Of a stretch of DNA of 64,000 bases, positions 48,861 through 61,330 are shown one piece after another. Made by a program: the position numbers and the translations under genes. The DNA is from Heliocidaris tuberculata. Its lineage: Eukaryota; Echinodermata; Echinoidea; Camarodonta; Echinometridae. Within the stretch, counting starts at the first letter, position 1. The number at the start of each line of letters is the position of its first letter. Location: positions 33,112,309 through 33,176,308 of the forward strand of contig CM046846.1 in assembly GCA_025618425.1 (NCBI GenBank), in the 5' to 3' direction. Under the pieces are notes generated by a model. The model saw only the letters and a program-made list of their open reading frames with translations. It was not told where the DNA came from and did no database searches.

Positions 48861-51110
48861 TCCACGCAGAAAATTGTGGCCATAAATTTCATGTTATTCT
48901 TTAATTAATTGCAGTCGACTTGGCTTTTGATAGGTTTAACAAGTGGTTTAGAGGGGGCACTTGGAAAGTTGGAAAAGAATAGCAGCAACAGTGGTGGGGT
49001 AGTTCAAGTTCTGGAAGATCTTCAGCGGTTCACAGCGGGGGTCTAATTGAATGATTCCTACTGTTTTATTGCTTGATTTGTCAAGAGTACAAATGGTCTG
49101 AATCCTTCTATCCTGGAATTTTTATTCATGATAGTGGTGGTAAAGACAATAGTCTCATTTGACAGATTACACTTTGATGCGAACCTAAGTATATACTTAC
49201 CCCCCAAAAAAGAAAAATATTCTGTTTGATTTGTTGTTTCTTCATTCTTTTTGAAGGAAATACATAACTCCAAAGTTTCAAAATAAAAAAATCAACATTT
49301 AGTTGAGGAAATATCTTGAGAAGTTTGAAATAGAAATTAAAGAATTATATTCATAATGCAATATCAAGAGCATTAAAATCATAGGTATCATTTAAAGTAG
49401 AGGAGTAAGATGAATTCCATACCATTGTGAACACCATTATAATTTTTCTTCTTCTAACCTCTTGGATTAGTTTTCAACATGAATTCTTAAAAGTTAAATA
49501 GCAACTACAAAAACAAAACTAAGTAATGTGAGTGTATTCTGATATTAACAGATGAGTTGAAGGCAACTCTAAATAGGCTCGTCAGAGGAACTGTTTAATG
49601 AGGAGTAACTGATGACCATTTCTTAGCCTGAGGCGGCTATGTGAGAAACAGGATATTCAAACCAAACTAACATTGAGAGGGACACACAACATGCATTTAT
49701 CAAGGGACTTGCCTAGCTAAAATAATGAGGGAAACGCTCTGATGAGATAGTTAGTACTTGTCCAAACAATTTAAGGAACTGAAAAATACTTCACGCTGGA
49801 AAAACCATACATTTGTTTTTATTTTACAGTCTTAACTTTTTTCAAGTTTCCTGGAACTCAATCACAAAAAGAGAAAATGCAATATATAAACCTCACTTAA
49901 ATTACTAATTAACCTCATTTTGACAATGCTTTTATTCCAAATTTCTACGGATGGAGAAAATCTGTCGCCTCCTAGGTCTATCGCAACTGGAAGGAGTACA
50001 GGTAATGTAAGTTAACACAAATGTCGCTCCAAGTGAGTTTACTTCCAGTTCTTAATTCAAGTAATATATTATTAACACATACAGTTTGATAAAATTCTCA
50101 GTCTGTTAAAAATTGAATGTTAGCATAGTGTACTCATAACACAAGTCTATGGGTCTTTCTTATTTTATTTTTTTTTGGGGGGGGGGGTGGGTTGAGGAGA
50201 TGCACAATTCTACTTGTAATCTACATAATTGATTTTATCTATGAATTTGTTATTTCATTTAAGAATTCCAATTAAGAATAGAAAATTAAAATTCATTAAT
50301 TGATTAAAATCCAAACGTGAAGGATCATTCTCAATTTTCAATTTACAAAGGATAAAAATAGCAATAGCAATGAATGAAAATACTACAGAAATCTGAATAT
50401 GAATCATATCAAATGTTTGAATTCATGTGTCCCTGCCCCCCCCCCCCCCCCCCCCCCCCCATATTTTACATATATCCTTCCTCGAATGACTACTTGACAG
50501 TTGATAAAAGCAATCAGTCAGTAGTCTCAAAAATGTTATCTCCACATGGATCTGACAGGAAATACCAAATAAGTACATTCATAGCTACATTGCAAAGAAT
50601 TTCTGACACCTGTTGAAACCTATGTAGATTTCTTGGGCTTTGTTCAACAAGAGATAAGTACAATTTCTGGAGGTATGTTTCGGCATCTGCAGATCTTTGA
50701 TAGCACATGTGTGAGAAATAATGACTCTTCCTGTTTTTAATCACTAGAATTTTTTTTTTACTAAACTCTGTTTTACACAGTCATGTTGCTATATGCCTGA
50801 CACTCACATGACAGATCTTCAGCTTATCAAAAAGTATAAACAATCTTATTTTAGAAATAATGTTTACACGTCAAATTATAAAGTAATACATGTTTCACGA
50901 AAAAGGGGAATAAAGCAATCCCGCATTATTCTTTGAGTATAGACATCTCATTAAAAGCATTTTAGTTGAAATCTACTGGCAAAGATTTGAAAAGTAGTAA
51001 TAAGGGAGAACCTAAGCTTATTTATTACAAATTCTCAAATACAAATTTTCCACTTTACATTTGCTAGGATTTAGATGAAACACTAAGTATGTGCAACTGG
51101 TGCAAACAAG
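48861..51110. other. Intronic; homopolymer runs
   Basis: Includes a T/G run at 50165-50188 and 25 consecutive C at 50436-50460. No gene seen. Confidence 0.5.
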
Positions 51111-51114
51111 AGTG

Positions 51115-51668
51115 ATACTTCAAGATAAAGTCGAGTTCTGGGTGCCATTGCATAAAGACTTACTATTATAGTAACTTTGCCATCAATGGTAACTACCATG
51201 GTAACGTTGCTCAAGAGCCAATCAAAATCCAGTATTCCGTGAAAAGTTACTATAATAGCAAAGTTACTATAATAGCAAGTTTTATGCAACGGCACCGTGG
51301 TCTTGCAATTACATTGTGAAAGAAAGTGTCTCAAAGCAATTGGGAAAGGTTGATCATGTTTACATAAGAATTGGAGTATACTGTGAGGTTTTGGAATTAT
51401 CAAAATGAGAATAAATTGACCCAATCTCTCTGAAAAGCACATGCACTGCACACATAAATGGGTATATGGGACTACACACAAATGTGGCATGAATGTTCGG
51501 TCCACACATATCAGCTATTTCTCATCATATATCAAATATGGGAGAATTTGAAGAGCAATCTTTTTCAGGGGACATATCTACAATGATGTTCATCCAAACT
51601 GATGTAAAAGGCATGAGAAAGCTCACAAATTATTTTTCACCCTTCCCGGAACTCCACCTTCTCTTTAA
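51115..51668 (-). mobile_element. 0.4-kb TIR repeat family, copy 4, with nested MITE
   Basis: Begins caagataaagtcgagttctg and ends accttctctttaaat. Interrupted near its left end by the MITE at 51142-51295, at the same gttctgg site that is interrupted in copy 1. Confidence 0.78.
51142..51295. mobile_element. 154-bp MITE nested in copy 4
   Basis: Ends gtgccattgcataaa and ttttatgcaacggcac are inverted. The inner portion holds repeated ttactataatagcaa. It is inserted after ttctgg, and tgg recurs after the right end (gtgg). Copy 2 (ttctggtcatg) shows the empty site. Confidence 0.85.
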
Positions 51669-52277
51669 ATCATGATTCACACCCTACTCTTTTCTTTTAT
51701 GTGAACAGGCCTATTATCACTAATTTAACCTGTCATGTGATAGGGAGAATAACGGACACTTATCAGCACCAATGTCAATTACTATTATCTATTGTTACAG
51801 TCAGTCATCTATATATCCATTCTCCTCCTGTCACCTGACTCTTTGTAAAGTACAAATGAAGGAAATACTATTACGGAACGACCAAACTGTTATTTGTTTC
51901 CTGTTTACTCTAAGATAAACATCACAATAGCCATAAACAACAGGTGAGTCAGTTGCACAATCAAATCAATTTTCAATTGGTAGTGTTTGGATTCCACGTA
52001 GCAGGATGCGCTCAAGGAGAACAACACAAAAAGTATGACAGTGAAAATGTGATGTCCAGTTGCCAATGATAATGATGGGGTGAGAATCGACGCTTCAATG
52101 CAATGATATGTTAAGAGATAGTCTTGTAGATATGGACAGACAGTGACTCAAACCACTACATGATAAGGGTATGAATGTGACATGCCCAGGATCGAATGGT
52201 ATTTTTCTCATGACATTTAAGCCTGTAGTTTTAAAAGAAGAGAGAAATATCAAAGATGTATATTTTTTAATGATATC
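51669..52277. other. Intronic, nothing recognised
   Basis: AT-rich sequence without supported features. Confidence 0.45.
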
Positions 52278-52560
52278 TTTATAATAGTGGATTCTTGTAT
52301 AGCGCACATGTATGTCTGTCAGACTTGACACTCCTGGTGCTCCACAATTATTACCCTGGCTTTAGTATGGCTGCTATTAAAGTGCTCTAGCATTTCAAGG
52401 AATTAATTCCTGTCAGGTACCCATTTACCTCACCTGGGTCGAGTGTGGAAAATGTAGATTAATGTCTTGCCAAAAGACACTAGTGCTGCGCCAGGGATTC
52501 GAACCCCGTACCTTGTGGTTCACAGTCCGGGGACTGTTCCACTAGACCACAACACCTCCA
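52278..52560 (-). mobile_element. tRNA-derived SINE, full length
   Basis: On the minus strand: A box tggtctagtgg (plus 52539-52549), B box ggttcgaatcc (plus 52495-52505), a body with gcaagacattaatctacatt and gtaaatgggtacctgac, and a tail tgtgcgctatacaagaatcc then actattata. Both RNA polymerase III boxes match consensus. The tail matches the LINE tail at 56370-56400. Confidence 0.9.
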
Positions 52561-55210
52561 CATTCATTAAATGATTTGATTTCTTATCAAATTAAAATAA
52601 ATTATTCATCAAATAATTTAACCCCTTTTTTTGTTCATTCTGGGAACATCAAATATAAAATATATGCAGTACATCATGATGGCAAGACCTATGCTTTGGC
52701 CAACAATGGTTAGGGTGAATTTCTGACTCAAACTTCAATCCTGGACCCAGCACTATACTTAACCCTAACCCTAACCCTAACCTAAAATCTAATGGCAACA
52801 TTTAAGCTTCAACCCATTGTCCTTGGTGAAATAAAACAAAATAAATAAATGTTTTATCCTCTTTCTGTTGCTTATGGCTCACTTTCAAATATTGTTTTGT
52901 TTCTCAAAGTTGACTAATTATCAAGGCTCAAAGAAATTTCCTCTGACCCTCGGTGATCTAGTTTTGCCTGATTCCATATAGATAATGTATAAGGTAAAGG
53001 TTATTTGTGATAGGACTTTGTGGTGACATATTGTGTGGGTGGCACGGCTATTACGTAGGACTATTATAATACCAGACATTTCACATGGACATTTACATGT
53101 TTACAGTATAATTTTTTAAAAATTTCTTTGAAACAGGAAAAGTCAAAATGATTGCACCCTTTTCAGGAAAAAAGTTCATCTACTGGAAGAAAGTTATAAG
53201 GATTTTCTGCATTGATGATTAATTATTTTCATCATACATAAAAAACATTTCAGCAAAAATTCTTTTTATCATTGTTTTTATTATTGTTTTTTCACAAAGC
53301 TCGGTGATTTTGCTTTGATAATACAATATATTAATGTGTATCTAAAGCTTACATGTCCATATAATGAAACAAAATGAATCAATCCTGTGTGGAAATGTAT
53401 CAGAGCTGAGAGAAGTGTAGGTCTATTTCAGAAGGAAATCATAAGAGAATGTCATTCTTGAATTTGTGTTACAAACATTGGAAAACTCCTTCAGGAAGAT
53501 ACCATAAGTGTATGAAACACCAAACAGTAGCTTGATTGAAAACGAATTAGAAGTGAAATTGGCTGAAGTATCAAAATATGAGTAAAAGAGGAAAGTTCTC
53601 TAGAGTCAGTTAAGAAAATAAATCATTAATAGTCACTATCATCTCATCTTAAATGATGAAGGATGTAGACTTTCGTCAAGGAGATTTATTCCAAGCTGAT
53701 TTTAAATGGAAGTGAACAGGAAATAACTGAGTAATCAGTCTATTTTAGCAGTTAAACTGAATCCCTATTCAGACATTGACTTCAATAGCACTGACACAGT
53801 ATTTGTACACAAGGATTGAATCAAGACGTGTTACGTGAAGCAACCATGGCAAGATCGACACAGAGGGGTCGTCAGGGCGAGACCATTTTAACCCTTTGCC
53901 TATGGGAACCAGGCGGTCCCTGTATTAAGCCTATGGGAATTAGAGAATTCAGTAGTCATCAGGTTAAAGCTATTAAAACGGAAGGTAACTTACCAAATTT
54001 AGCAAGATGTTTTGGTTACAAAAAAATTCTCAGAAGCACACAAAAAAGAGATTTATAAATTTGCAACATTGCTAAAAAAACACCCCAACAAACATACACA
54101 AAAATTATCAATCCTTGTGATTTATGTTTAACTTCCCCCCCCCCTCCCCCTTCTAACAACACCCATGCCAAGGAATCCTCCGTTCCCCCCAATTCTTCAG
54201 GCCTTGAGGCTTTACCAACTGTAAGGGCAGCTTGAGGTCACTAAATCATATATTATTATTCTTTAAAAATGCAGGAAACTCCCTCTATTCACAGTTTTCT
54301 GACTCACCTACCTGTATTTTCTGGTGCTCAAATGATGTCATGTCACCACCTACTCATATTATATCTCATTATACTTACTCCCCCTTCTAATGAAGCTCAG
54401 TGTACCCCCTATTCTGTTCTACCAATTAGGGGGTCAGTGAAATATAGTCATAACTCACATTTTTGTGAAAAATCATTTACATGCATAATCATCATCTTTA
54501 CCAACTACCCAAGAAATTGACCACAAATAACCAGTAAAAGAATTAATATTCAAATTCAAAACAATATTTTTTTTTGTCTTGTGTTATTTTAATACCTTTC
54601 AAATGCATTAATCTCAGAATGACATTGTTGTGGGTTAGCATCTTTCTACACTAATCCTCTCAATTATTAGCCAGACGAACAATCATCTCCACAATTTTCT
54701 ACCCATCCCCTCTTCGATCTGCACACAAAAGCCCTTTCATTTCTGCACTGATTAGATTCAAAGGTCAATGACATTCCTGCGTTCCGTTTCAGAAACACGT
54801 TTTCCCTCCCTGACTCAAGGGGGGAAGATTTAGCCAATCACAACGCAGGAAGTGCGATGACATCATAGCTTTGAGATAATTTGACGAAATGTGATGAAAT
54901 TGCGACTAGTTACGTGTGCTGCATGACTAACTGTGCAGTATATAGTTAATAACAGTGACAGGAAGTACAGTAGTAGAGTAGTATTGCAATGTTTTAGTCA
55001 GGGAATTCACTCATTTGGATTTCTGTTTCACATTTTCATTTTTAAGGTAAATGGGGCAAGGGAATGTGTGTTCAAAACAAGTGGGAATTTATCAATACGA
55101 AGTGTGGAAAGAAACTAGCAACAGATGTCCTTGAATATCTAGCTACACCCAAATGGAGTAATCTTCTCTTGTCAAATAATCAAAAGATGAATGAAATATA
55201 AATTCTTTTG
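52561..55210. other. Intronic; telomere-like repeat and dispersed repeat
   Basis: (TAACCC) about 3.8 copies at 52760-52782. A dispersed repeat at about 53890-53970 is the empty-site relative of 42652-43000. Otherwise unassigned. Confidence 0.5.
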
Positions 55211-55213
55211 ACG

Positions 55214-55215
<2 letters not shown>

Positions 55216-55251
<36 letters not shown>

Positions 55252-55272
55252 GAGAGTGGGGGGGGGGGGAGG
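55216..55272. repeat. (GA)n then G run
   Basis: Pure (GA)n followed by gtggggggggggga. Confidence 0.92.
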
Positions 55273-55944
55273 TAGCATAAATTGAATAATCATAAAACCT
55301 TCAAATCTACCCCTAAATTGGCCTCACTTTCAAACGATCCAGGAACGTTCAAAAAGTACACCTCACACTAGCAAAAAGTCATGACACCATATCCTGGTTA
55401 TTTCCCACTGAATGATAAAAAGCAGCTAACAACATAATAGGGATAGAAGAAAACTAGTTCTTGTCTAAATCCCTTAAGAACTTGACCCATCGTGAAACAT
55501 TATTCATAGGCCAATATTTCCTCTCGATCGGTTTCAATTTCTAAACATGTGATAAAGTTACCGTCAAGTCTTCTGCTAGCGTACTATGCAGACATAAATG
55601 CAAATCAGAAAAAGTTTGAATCACAAAAGAGGCAGACATTCATCACACTTACAACCCCGTTTACATCGAAATTTTGATATTGGATTGATCTAATGTATTA
55701 TGGTCTAAGAGAAGTGATATTTTTTTTTTTTTTTTTTTACACATCTTTTACTCTTGTCTTGCTTTGAGGTGGTCAATCTTAGAGCAATCCTGGTGCCATT
55801 GACACAGTAACATATACGTGCATGCACTAAGGTATGTCACAAAGGAGCAATATTATGAGTATATACCATACAGAGAAGGCTATGGCCAGACTGATTTCCA
55901 GTGTATAATATTGTGGCAGATTCTATGGTAACCACATTCACCGT

Positions 55945-56017
55945 TATATCGTCTGTTTGGAGCCAGAAGGGCATTAACTCTGTATTAAAGTATAGAGTTA
56001 ACGCCCTTCTGGCTCCA
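55945..56017. mobile_element. Palindromic short element, right side truncated
   Basis: Arms gagccagaagggcattaact and agttaacgcccttctggctc. The expected outer right arm is missing and a short 'aactaactatttcc' repeat follows. Confidence 0.78.
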
Positions 56018-56084
56018 TGGTCAATACCCTATATTCCTAACTATTTCCAACTAACTAACTATTTCCAACTAACTAACTCTATTT

Positions 56085-56402
56085 CCAAATACAATCCCAC
56101 ACGAAGTCTTCGCTCATCATCAGACAAACTGTTGCTTCATACACCTAGAATAAAACATGCTTGGGGCGATCCAGGCTTTCTCAGCCATGGGTCCGAAACT
56201 CTGGAATGAACTCCCTCTACAATTACGTCAACTGTCGTCAACAGAAACATTCAAATCACAACTGAAAACGTATTTGTTCTCTACGTTGTGATTATTGCAA
56301 CATTTTAATTTACTATGTTTAGGAGAGTCCTATATGTATTTTTGGTCTCTGCCACCGAAAGGTGGACCTGTGCGCTATACAAGTAGCCACTATTATTGAA
56401 TT
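56085..56402 (+). mobile_element. Non-LTR retrotransposon 3' end (RT C-terminus plus tail), frameshifted
   Basis: The coding remnant reads NPTRSLRSSSDKLLL, then after a one-base shift near 56195 reads LWNELPLQLRQLSSTETFKS, then LKTYLFS and a stop at about 56289. The LWN-LP followed by SFKS-LKT-LF pattern is the usual C-terminus of CR1/L2-type reverse transcriptase ORFs. The 3' tail has 'gtgcgctatacaagtagcca' and ends in a short AT repeat. 5'-truncated, inactive. Confidence 0.85.
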
Positions 56403-59245
56403 AAACTTCAACTATGGACCGAACACACAGCCCTAATCGTAACCCTAAACCTGACTTGATACCCACTTGCAACTCTTAAGTCTATACCTTTGATGAAATA
56501 AATAAAGGTTAGGGCAAATGTCATCAGAGCAAATGTTGGACCACCACCTTTACATCTACTATAGATAGTAAAGTCGACATCTAGCTTACACTAAGACTTT
56601 GCGAACATCTCCCTGAAGAGCTCTAGTAGCACTTCGTTACAACCCAACAGACCTTCCTCACTACTGACACTGAGCTATCTCTCTGGTAATGTTAATGAGC
56701 TCTAGGATTTTACCATGAACTACATCTGCAGAGAGGAAGTGCCCGGATTTGTTTTTTTCGATTCCTGCAGATAGAGTTTCTCATTAGCATTGGCATTGTG
56801 TACTTGAACTGCGGTTATTGTTTGAGGATTAGAGAATTTGACAATGTATCTCTCAGTATTTATCCATGAGCTGCTCTTCTTTCAGAAAACTGAAGGATTA
56901 TGTAGTATCCAGTAGATCCAACCGTTAATGAGGGTTTTGCGGATGCTACTGTTCAGGAAATACAGTCCAAGATTGATTTCATCTTATACTGGAGGGTCAT
57001 ATAGAAAGAAAACAGTTTCAATTTCAAATTATAACAGAGCTCATGTATCCGGAATGCTGAAAGATTCTCTTAAAGCTTTTGCTGATTTACAATGAAAAGG
57101 AATTAGACCGATTATCTACTGACCTACTTAACAATGTCACTTGCCAATATGTAATACAAGGACATGATCAAACTAATGACCATATATCATTGCACAAATG
57201 CTTCTGTTATGGTGTAATCTATGACTTTGGCATATATCTGGCCAATTATATAGAATTGGGATTCAGCCTTTTAGAACAGCTTTAAACAATGTCTCTCTAA
57301 TTACAGTTTCTGTTATCAGATTTCAAGATTACCTTAAAGCTAAATTAGATAGTAACAGGGCGAATCCCGACACACAAAGCCCTCCCCTTGATCAAAAAAA
57401 AATGGGTAATTCAAAATACTTAGATCATGCACAAATCATGCAAAGCCAGAATATTGCAATAGTTTTTTAGATTTTTGCAAGTCAGTACTGGTGTATCGGA
57501 TTGTTACATATCAAGGTTACCAGATGATCAAAGCTCTCATCCCTAATGTCTTCAAGCATTCCTAACTGATCTATCAACAACCTCCAACTTTTTAGTCATA
57601 ACTCCACATGCAATGAGTTCACTTGAGGGAAGAACAATGAACAAAAAACAAAACATCTGTAGCTACAATGAAGCATCAAACACAGACACAGATTGAAATC
57701 CAAATACAGTCGAACCAGAAATGTTTGCAAACTGAAACTTTCCCAAATAATTTACGACTGCAAAATTTGGAGGCAAAAAAACTTATTTTAAAAAAGTCTC
57801 TATCTTGTAACTCCACGAAAAGCGCTACTTAGAACATCATTAGCCGATAGTGTGAACAGGGTATTGTAATCCAACATTTGAATCCTACCTGCGTGTCCTA
57901 CCTCACTCAACAGTTCCTTCTTCTACAAGACTCAGTCCAGTTGGCTTCTTTCTAAGAAATCATGACCTTTACACAATTTCCTCAATTTATTCTGTTCTAT
58001 TTGTGTAATGTACTTTTCAAAGAGCTTCTTAGTGTCCCTCCCCCTTCCTCCATAGGTTCTTCTTTTGTTTGGCAACATGCCAAATAATGCAATATTTTAT
58101 CCAGAATTAAAAGATAAATAAACAAAATGCAAAACTGTGCACTTCAAGATCCTAGAGAATTGCCAATTTGAGTTTGATTGATCTATATAAATCCTTAAAG
58201 CTCATGTACAGTTTTGGTGGTAAAAAGGAAATTGGAAAGAAACGTGTTAGTTATAGTCTCATGTTGTTTTCCCTGTTCAAAAGATGTTTGTACAAGATCA
58301 TTTAGTATTCCATCAATGATTTCCTGTGAATTTCACCGTAAATATATGTAAGGATATGCGAGATCACGGCAATACTGCCCTACGATAGGACCTTTCCACC
58401 TTGACGGCTCCCCGCACAACAATCTTGAGGCTTCGCACAGAGAGAGCATGTGTGTCACTGTGTGTGTGTAGGTTTTGAATGCACATACATGGTGTATGGT
58501 GTGTAGTGCACGCTGAAGTTGTTGGGAGTTTATATCCCTGACCCGACACCTAAATTATTTTTTGCCTCTCATCTGTTTAGTATGCCACTTTAGGACGTGA
58601 AATCTTCACATCAACAAAAATCCAATAAATCTGACAAAAAGTTTTTGAGGGCTTATCAAAACTAAACATTACCTTTAACTTTTTTCATCCTTCAATGGAT
58701 CTTCCTCAAACTTTCAAAATTTCATTTGATTTTATTTCAACACTGAAACACTTGCTTCATCCAAAGGCTGTTCTTCTATCATCTGTCTGTATTTATATAA
58801 ATCAACATGATTTCATGGTGAACATTCCCTTTAAACACTCAATTCAGCAAAATAAACCTCAAACAATCCATTCGCATAAACATTTACAAAATTAAATGTG
58901 GAGGATACACACATGAGAGTTGTGACATCACATCATTACGAGGCATATAACCACAAACGAAGAATCATTATATCCTATATTGACCCTCGTCAGCACAACT
59001 AGCCTTTTGGCTTGAGGCCTAGATAGATGGAACTACTGGGCAGCTAGCCATCCTGGTTACCCCCTCCCATATTTGTCACCTGCTGGACCCTATACCTGAG
59101 CTCTACTTCCCCTAATTCATTCCAAAAGGAAACAAGCAATATCCACATATTCACCTGGTATGATATCAATACCTCAATCAGTGATACAGACACCTGTAAT
59201 CATGGATGACTTGGAGAAAATACAGCTACAGATGGTTTGGAGTGA
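56403..59245. other. Intronic, repeat fragments
   Basis: 56430-56515 resembles 52775-52850 (taaccctaa, then gatgaaataaataaa). 58560-58850 looks like a degraded MITE ending 'gaacattccctttaaa'. No gene seen. Confidence 0.4.
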
Positions 59246-59254
59246 CAATGGAGA

Positions 59255-59262
59255 CAGAGAGA

Positions 59263-59300
<38 letters not shown>

Positions 59301-59605
59301 GACAGAGAGAGAGAGAGAGAAGAGAGAGAGTCAGAGGGAGATATAGAGAAAGAGAGAGAGTCAGAGGGAGATATAGAGAAAGAGAGAGAGAGAGAGAGTC
59401 AGAGGGAGATATATATATATAGAGAGAGAGAGAGAGAGTCAGAGGGAGATATAGAGAAAGAGAGAGAGACATGGGAAAGAAAGAGAGGGAGAGTGCAGGA
59501 GGAGGGGGTTAGAAAGATGGAAGAGAGGTGAAGAATGACAGAGAAAGGGAATAAAAAGTGGGTAAGACTGAAAGAAGGTAGAAGGGGGGGGGGGTTAAAA
59601 ACAGA
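59255..59605. repeat. (GA)n tract with embedded tandem unit
   Basis: GA repeats with four units of tcagagggagatatagagaa type starting at 59331, 59361, 59399 and 59439, then a G run at 59585-59594. Confidence 0.9.
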
Positions 59606-60565
59606 GAAAGAAAAGAGAATCTACCAGTGAGTCCTATGACCTTCCTTCATAATAAGATATAGATAGAAATATAGAAATAAAGGGGAATTGGAGGGATGGA
59701 GAAATGGAGAGAGAGAGATAATGACAGATACCAGCACGCTTAGATCAACAATGGGAGAAAAGCTAATAAAATCTCATGCAAAAAAAAATTCTGCTCCCAT
59801 CATTTAATTTTTTAAAAGAAGTAATACCAAAAAAGGAATCTGTTAAGTTATACTTGCAAATAATAAAGCACAAGTAAGTCGAGAATTTAAAAAAAATCAA
59901 AAATAGTCTATAGAGGTTATGAACTACTTTCTAACCAACCTCTCTACTCTGTTTCTCTTTCTCTTTTACCATGCCCCAAGTATTTCTCAGGTGAAACATT
60001 TCAGCCGGAAGGGGGCAATTTGTATTTAGTTGGCAGCTCTGAATGGGCGCAGCGTGATTTGTGTACACAGTTCTTAGGGCAGGCATCAGCCCTTAACAAA
60101 GTAGCCCCACCACCAACAAATTAGAATTGTGTACCTAACTGTGTTTTGATTGCGGATATTGGCATGTGGATTTAACCTGAGTTACAGCCCAGGCATTTCT
60201 TATTCATCTTTTTTCCCCAAATTTTTGGATTTTATATAATTTTATAAAGATATATGGAAAAAGTATAATTATGCTTTTTTCCGTTTAACAATTTATGGTA
60301 TGAGAATTGAATTTTTTCTATGTCTACAGGCGTTATTACTTCTGCTCTAAAGAAATTTGAAGACTTGTTCAACTACCAGTTGCTCCTTCTATTTCATTTG
60401 AGTGCTGCAATCCCATTTTTATTACTTTCTCACACAAGTATCAAACAGCCATTGGTACATTATTGTGACCGAACTGAGTTTTTTTTTAGTCAAAGTGAAA
60501 CATTGAGAAAGCTCTGCAAAAAACATACCAACAAATAAATAAAATGGAGAGCAAAGACTAAGTGA
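59606..60565. other. Intronic, nothing recognised
   Basis: Mixed sequence. 60000-60115 is GC-richer but not exon-like. Confidence 0.45.
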
Positions 60566-60566
60566 G

Positions 60567-60569
60567 TAA

Positions 60570-60605
<36 letters not shown>
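60567..60605. repeat. (GA)n microsatellite
   Basis: Pure GA block. Confidence 0.92.
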
Positions 60606-60608
<3 letters not shown>

Positions 60609-60965
60609 ACAAATAATAATTAAAATGTTGACATTCATGTAAATGAGGAAAAAAAATGTGGGGTATAACAAAAAAGTAGAGAAAAGAAGGGATAAAGTCT
60701 AAAATTAGAAAAGGGAAAGTAAAAAAGAAAGAAAGATCCAGAAAGAGATAAAGGAGACAAAACAGCTTCAAAGAAATGATAGAACTCACAAGAAAAGACT
60801 GACAGACAGACAACAGGTAGAATGATAAAAAGACAAAGAGATAGGGGAGGAGATGTGGAAAAGGAGACAGGAAAGATATGTGCATCTGCATGCATCTGCA
60901 AAGTGTCTGAAGGACAAGCAGACACTAAAACAAATGCATACAAACATATCTACATATACAAAAAT

Positions 60966-61330
60966 ACAGACAGAGGCAGAAACCAAGTCAACAGAGCCAC
61001 ACTTCCCACTGGTTCATTTGGTACTTAGTTTTCTTTTCAAACAAGTCTGCAAACATACATTTACACAAATATTCATAAATATAAACAAACAAACAGACAA
61101 ACAGACAGACAGAAAGAGGCAGAAACCAAGTTAACACAGCCATACTGGCTCATTTGGTGCTTAGTTTACTTTTAAAACAAGTCTGCAAACATTCATACAA
61201 ATAAATATTCATACAAACATACATACAAACAACAGACAGACAGACAGACACACTGAGGAAGAAACCAAGTCAACAGAGCCATACTTCCCACTGGTTCATT
61301 TGGATCTTAGTTTACTTTTCAAACAAGTCT
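60966..61330. repeat. ~140-bp tandem repeat, about 2.6 copies
   Basis: gcagaaaccaagtcaacaga and 'gttcatttgg..cttagttt' recur with anchor positions 60981, 61124 and 61263 (periods 143 and 139). Each unit includes a variable (ACAG)n/(CATA)n microsatellite. Confidence 0.88.

Noticed and set aside
52490..52560. Possible tRNA gene
   Set aside because: A and B boxes are present but there is no complete cloverleaf, and the sequence continues into a SINE body with copies elsewhere.
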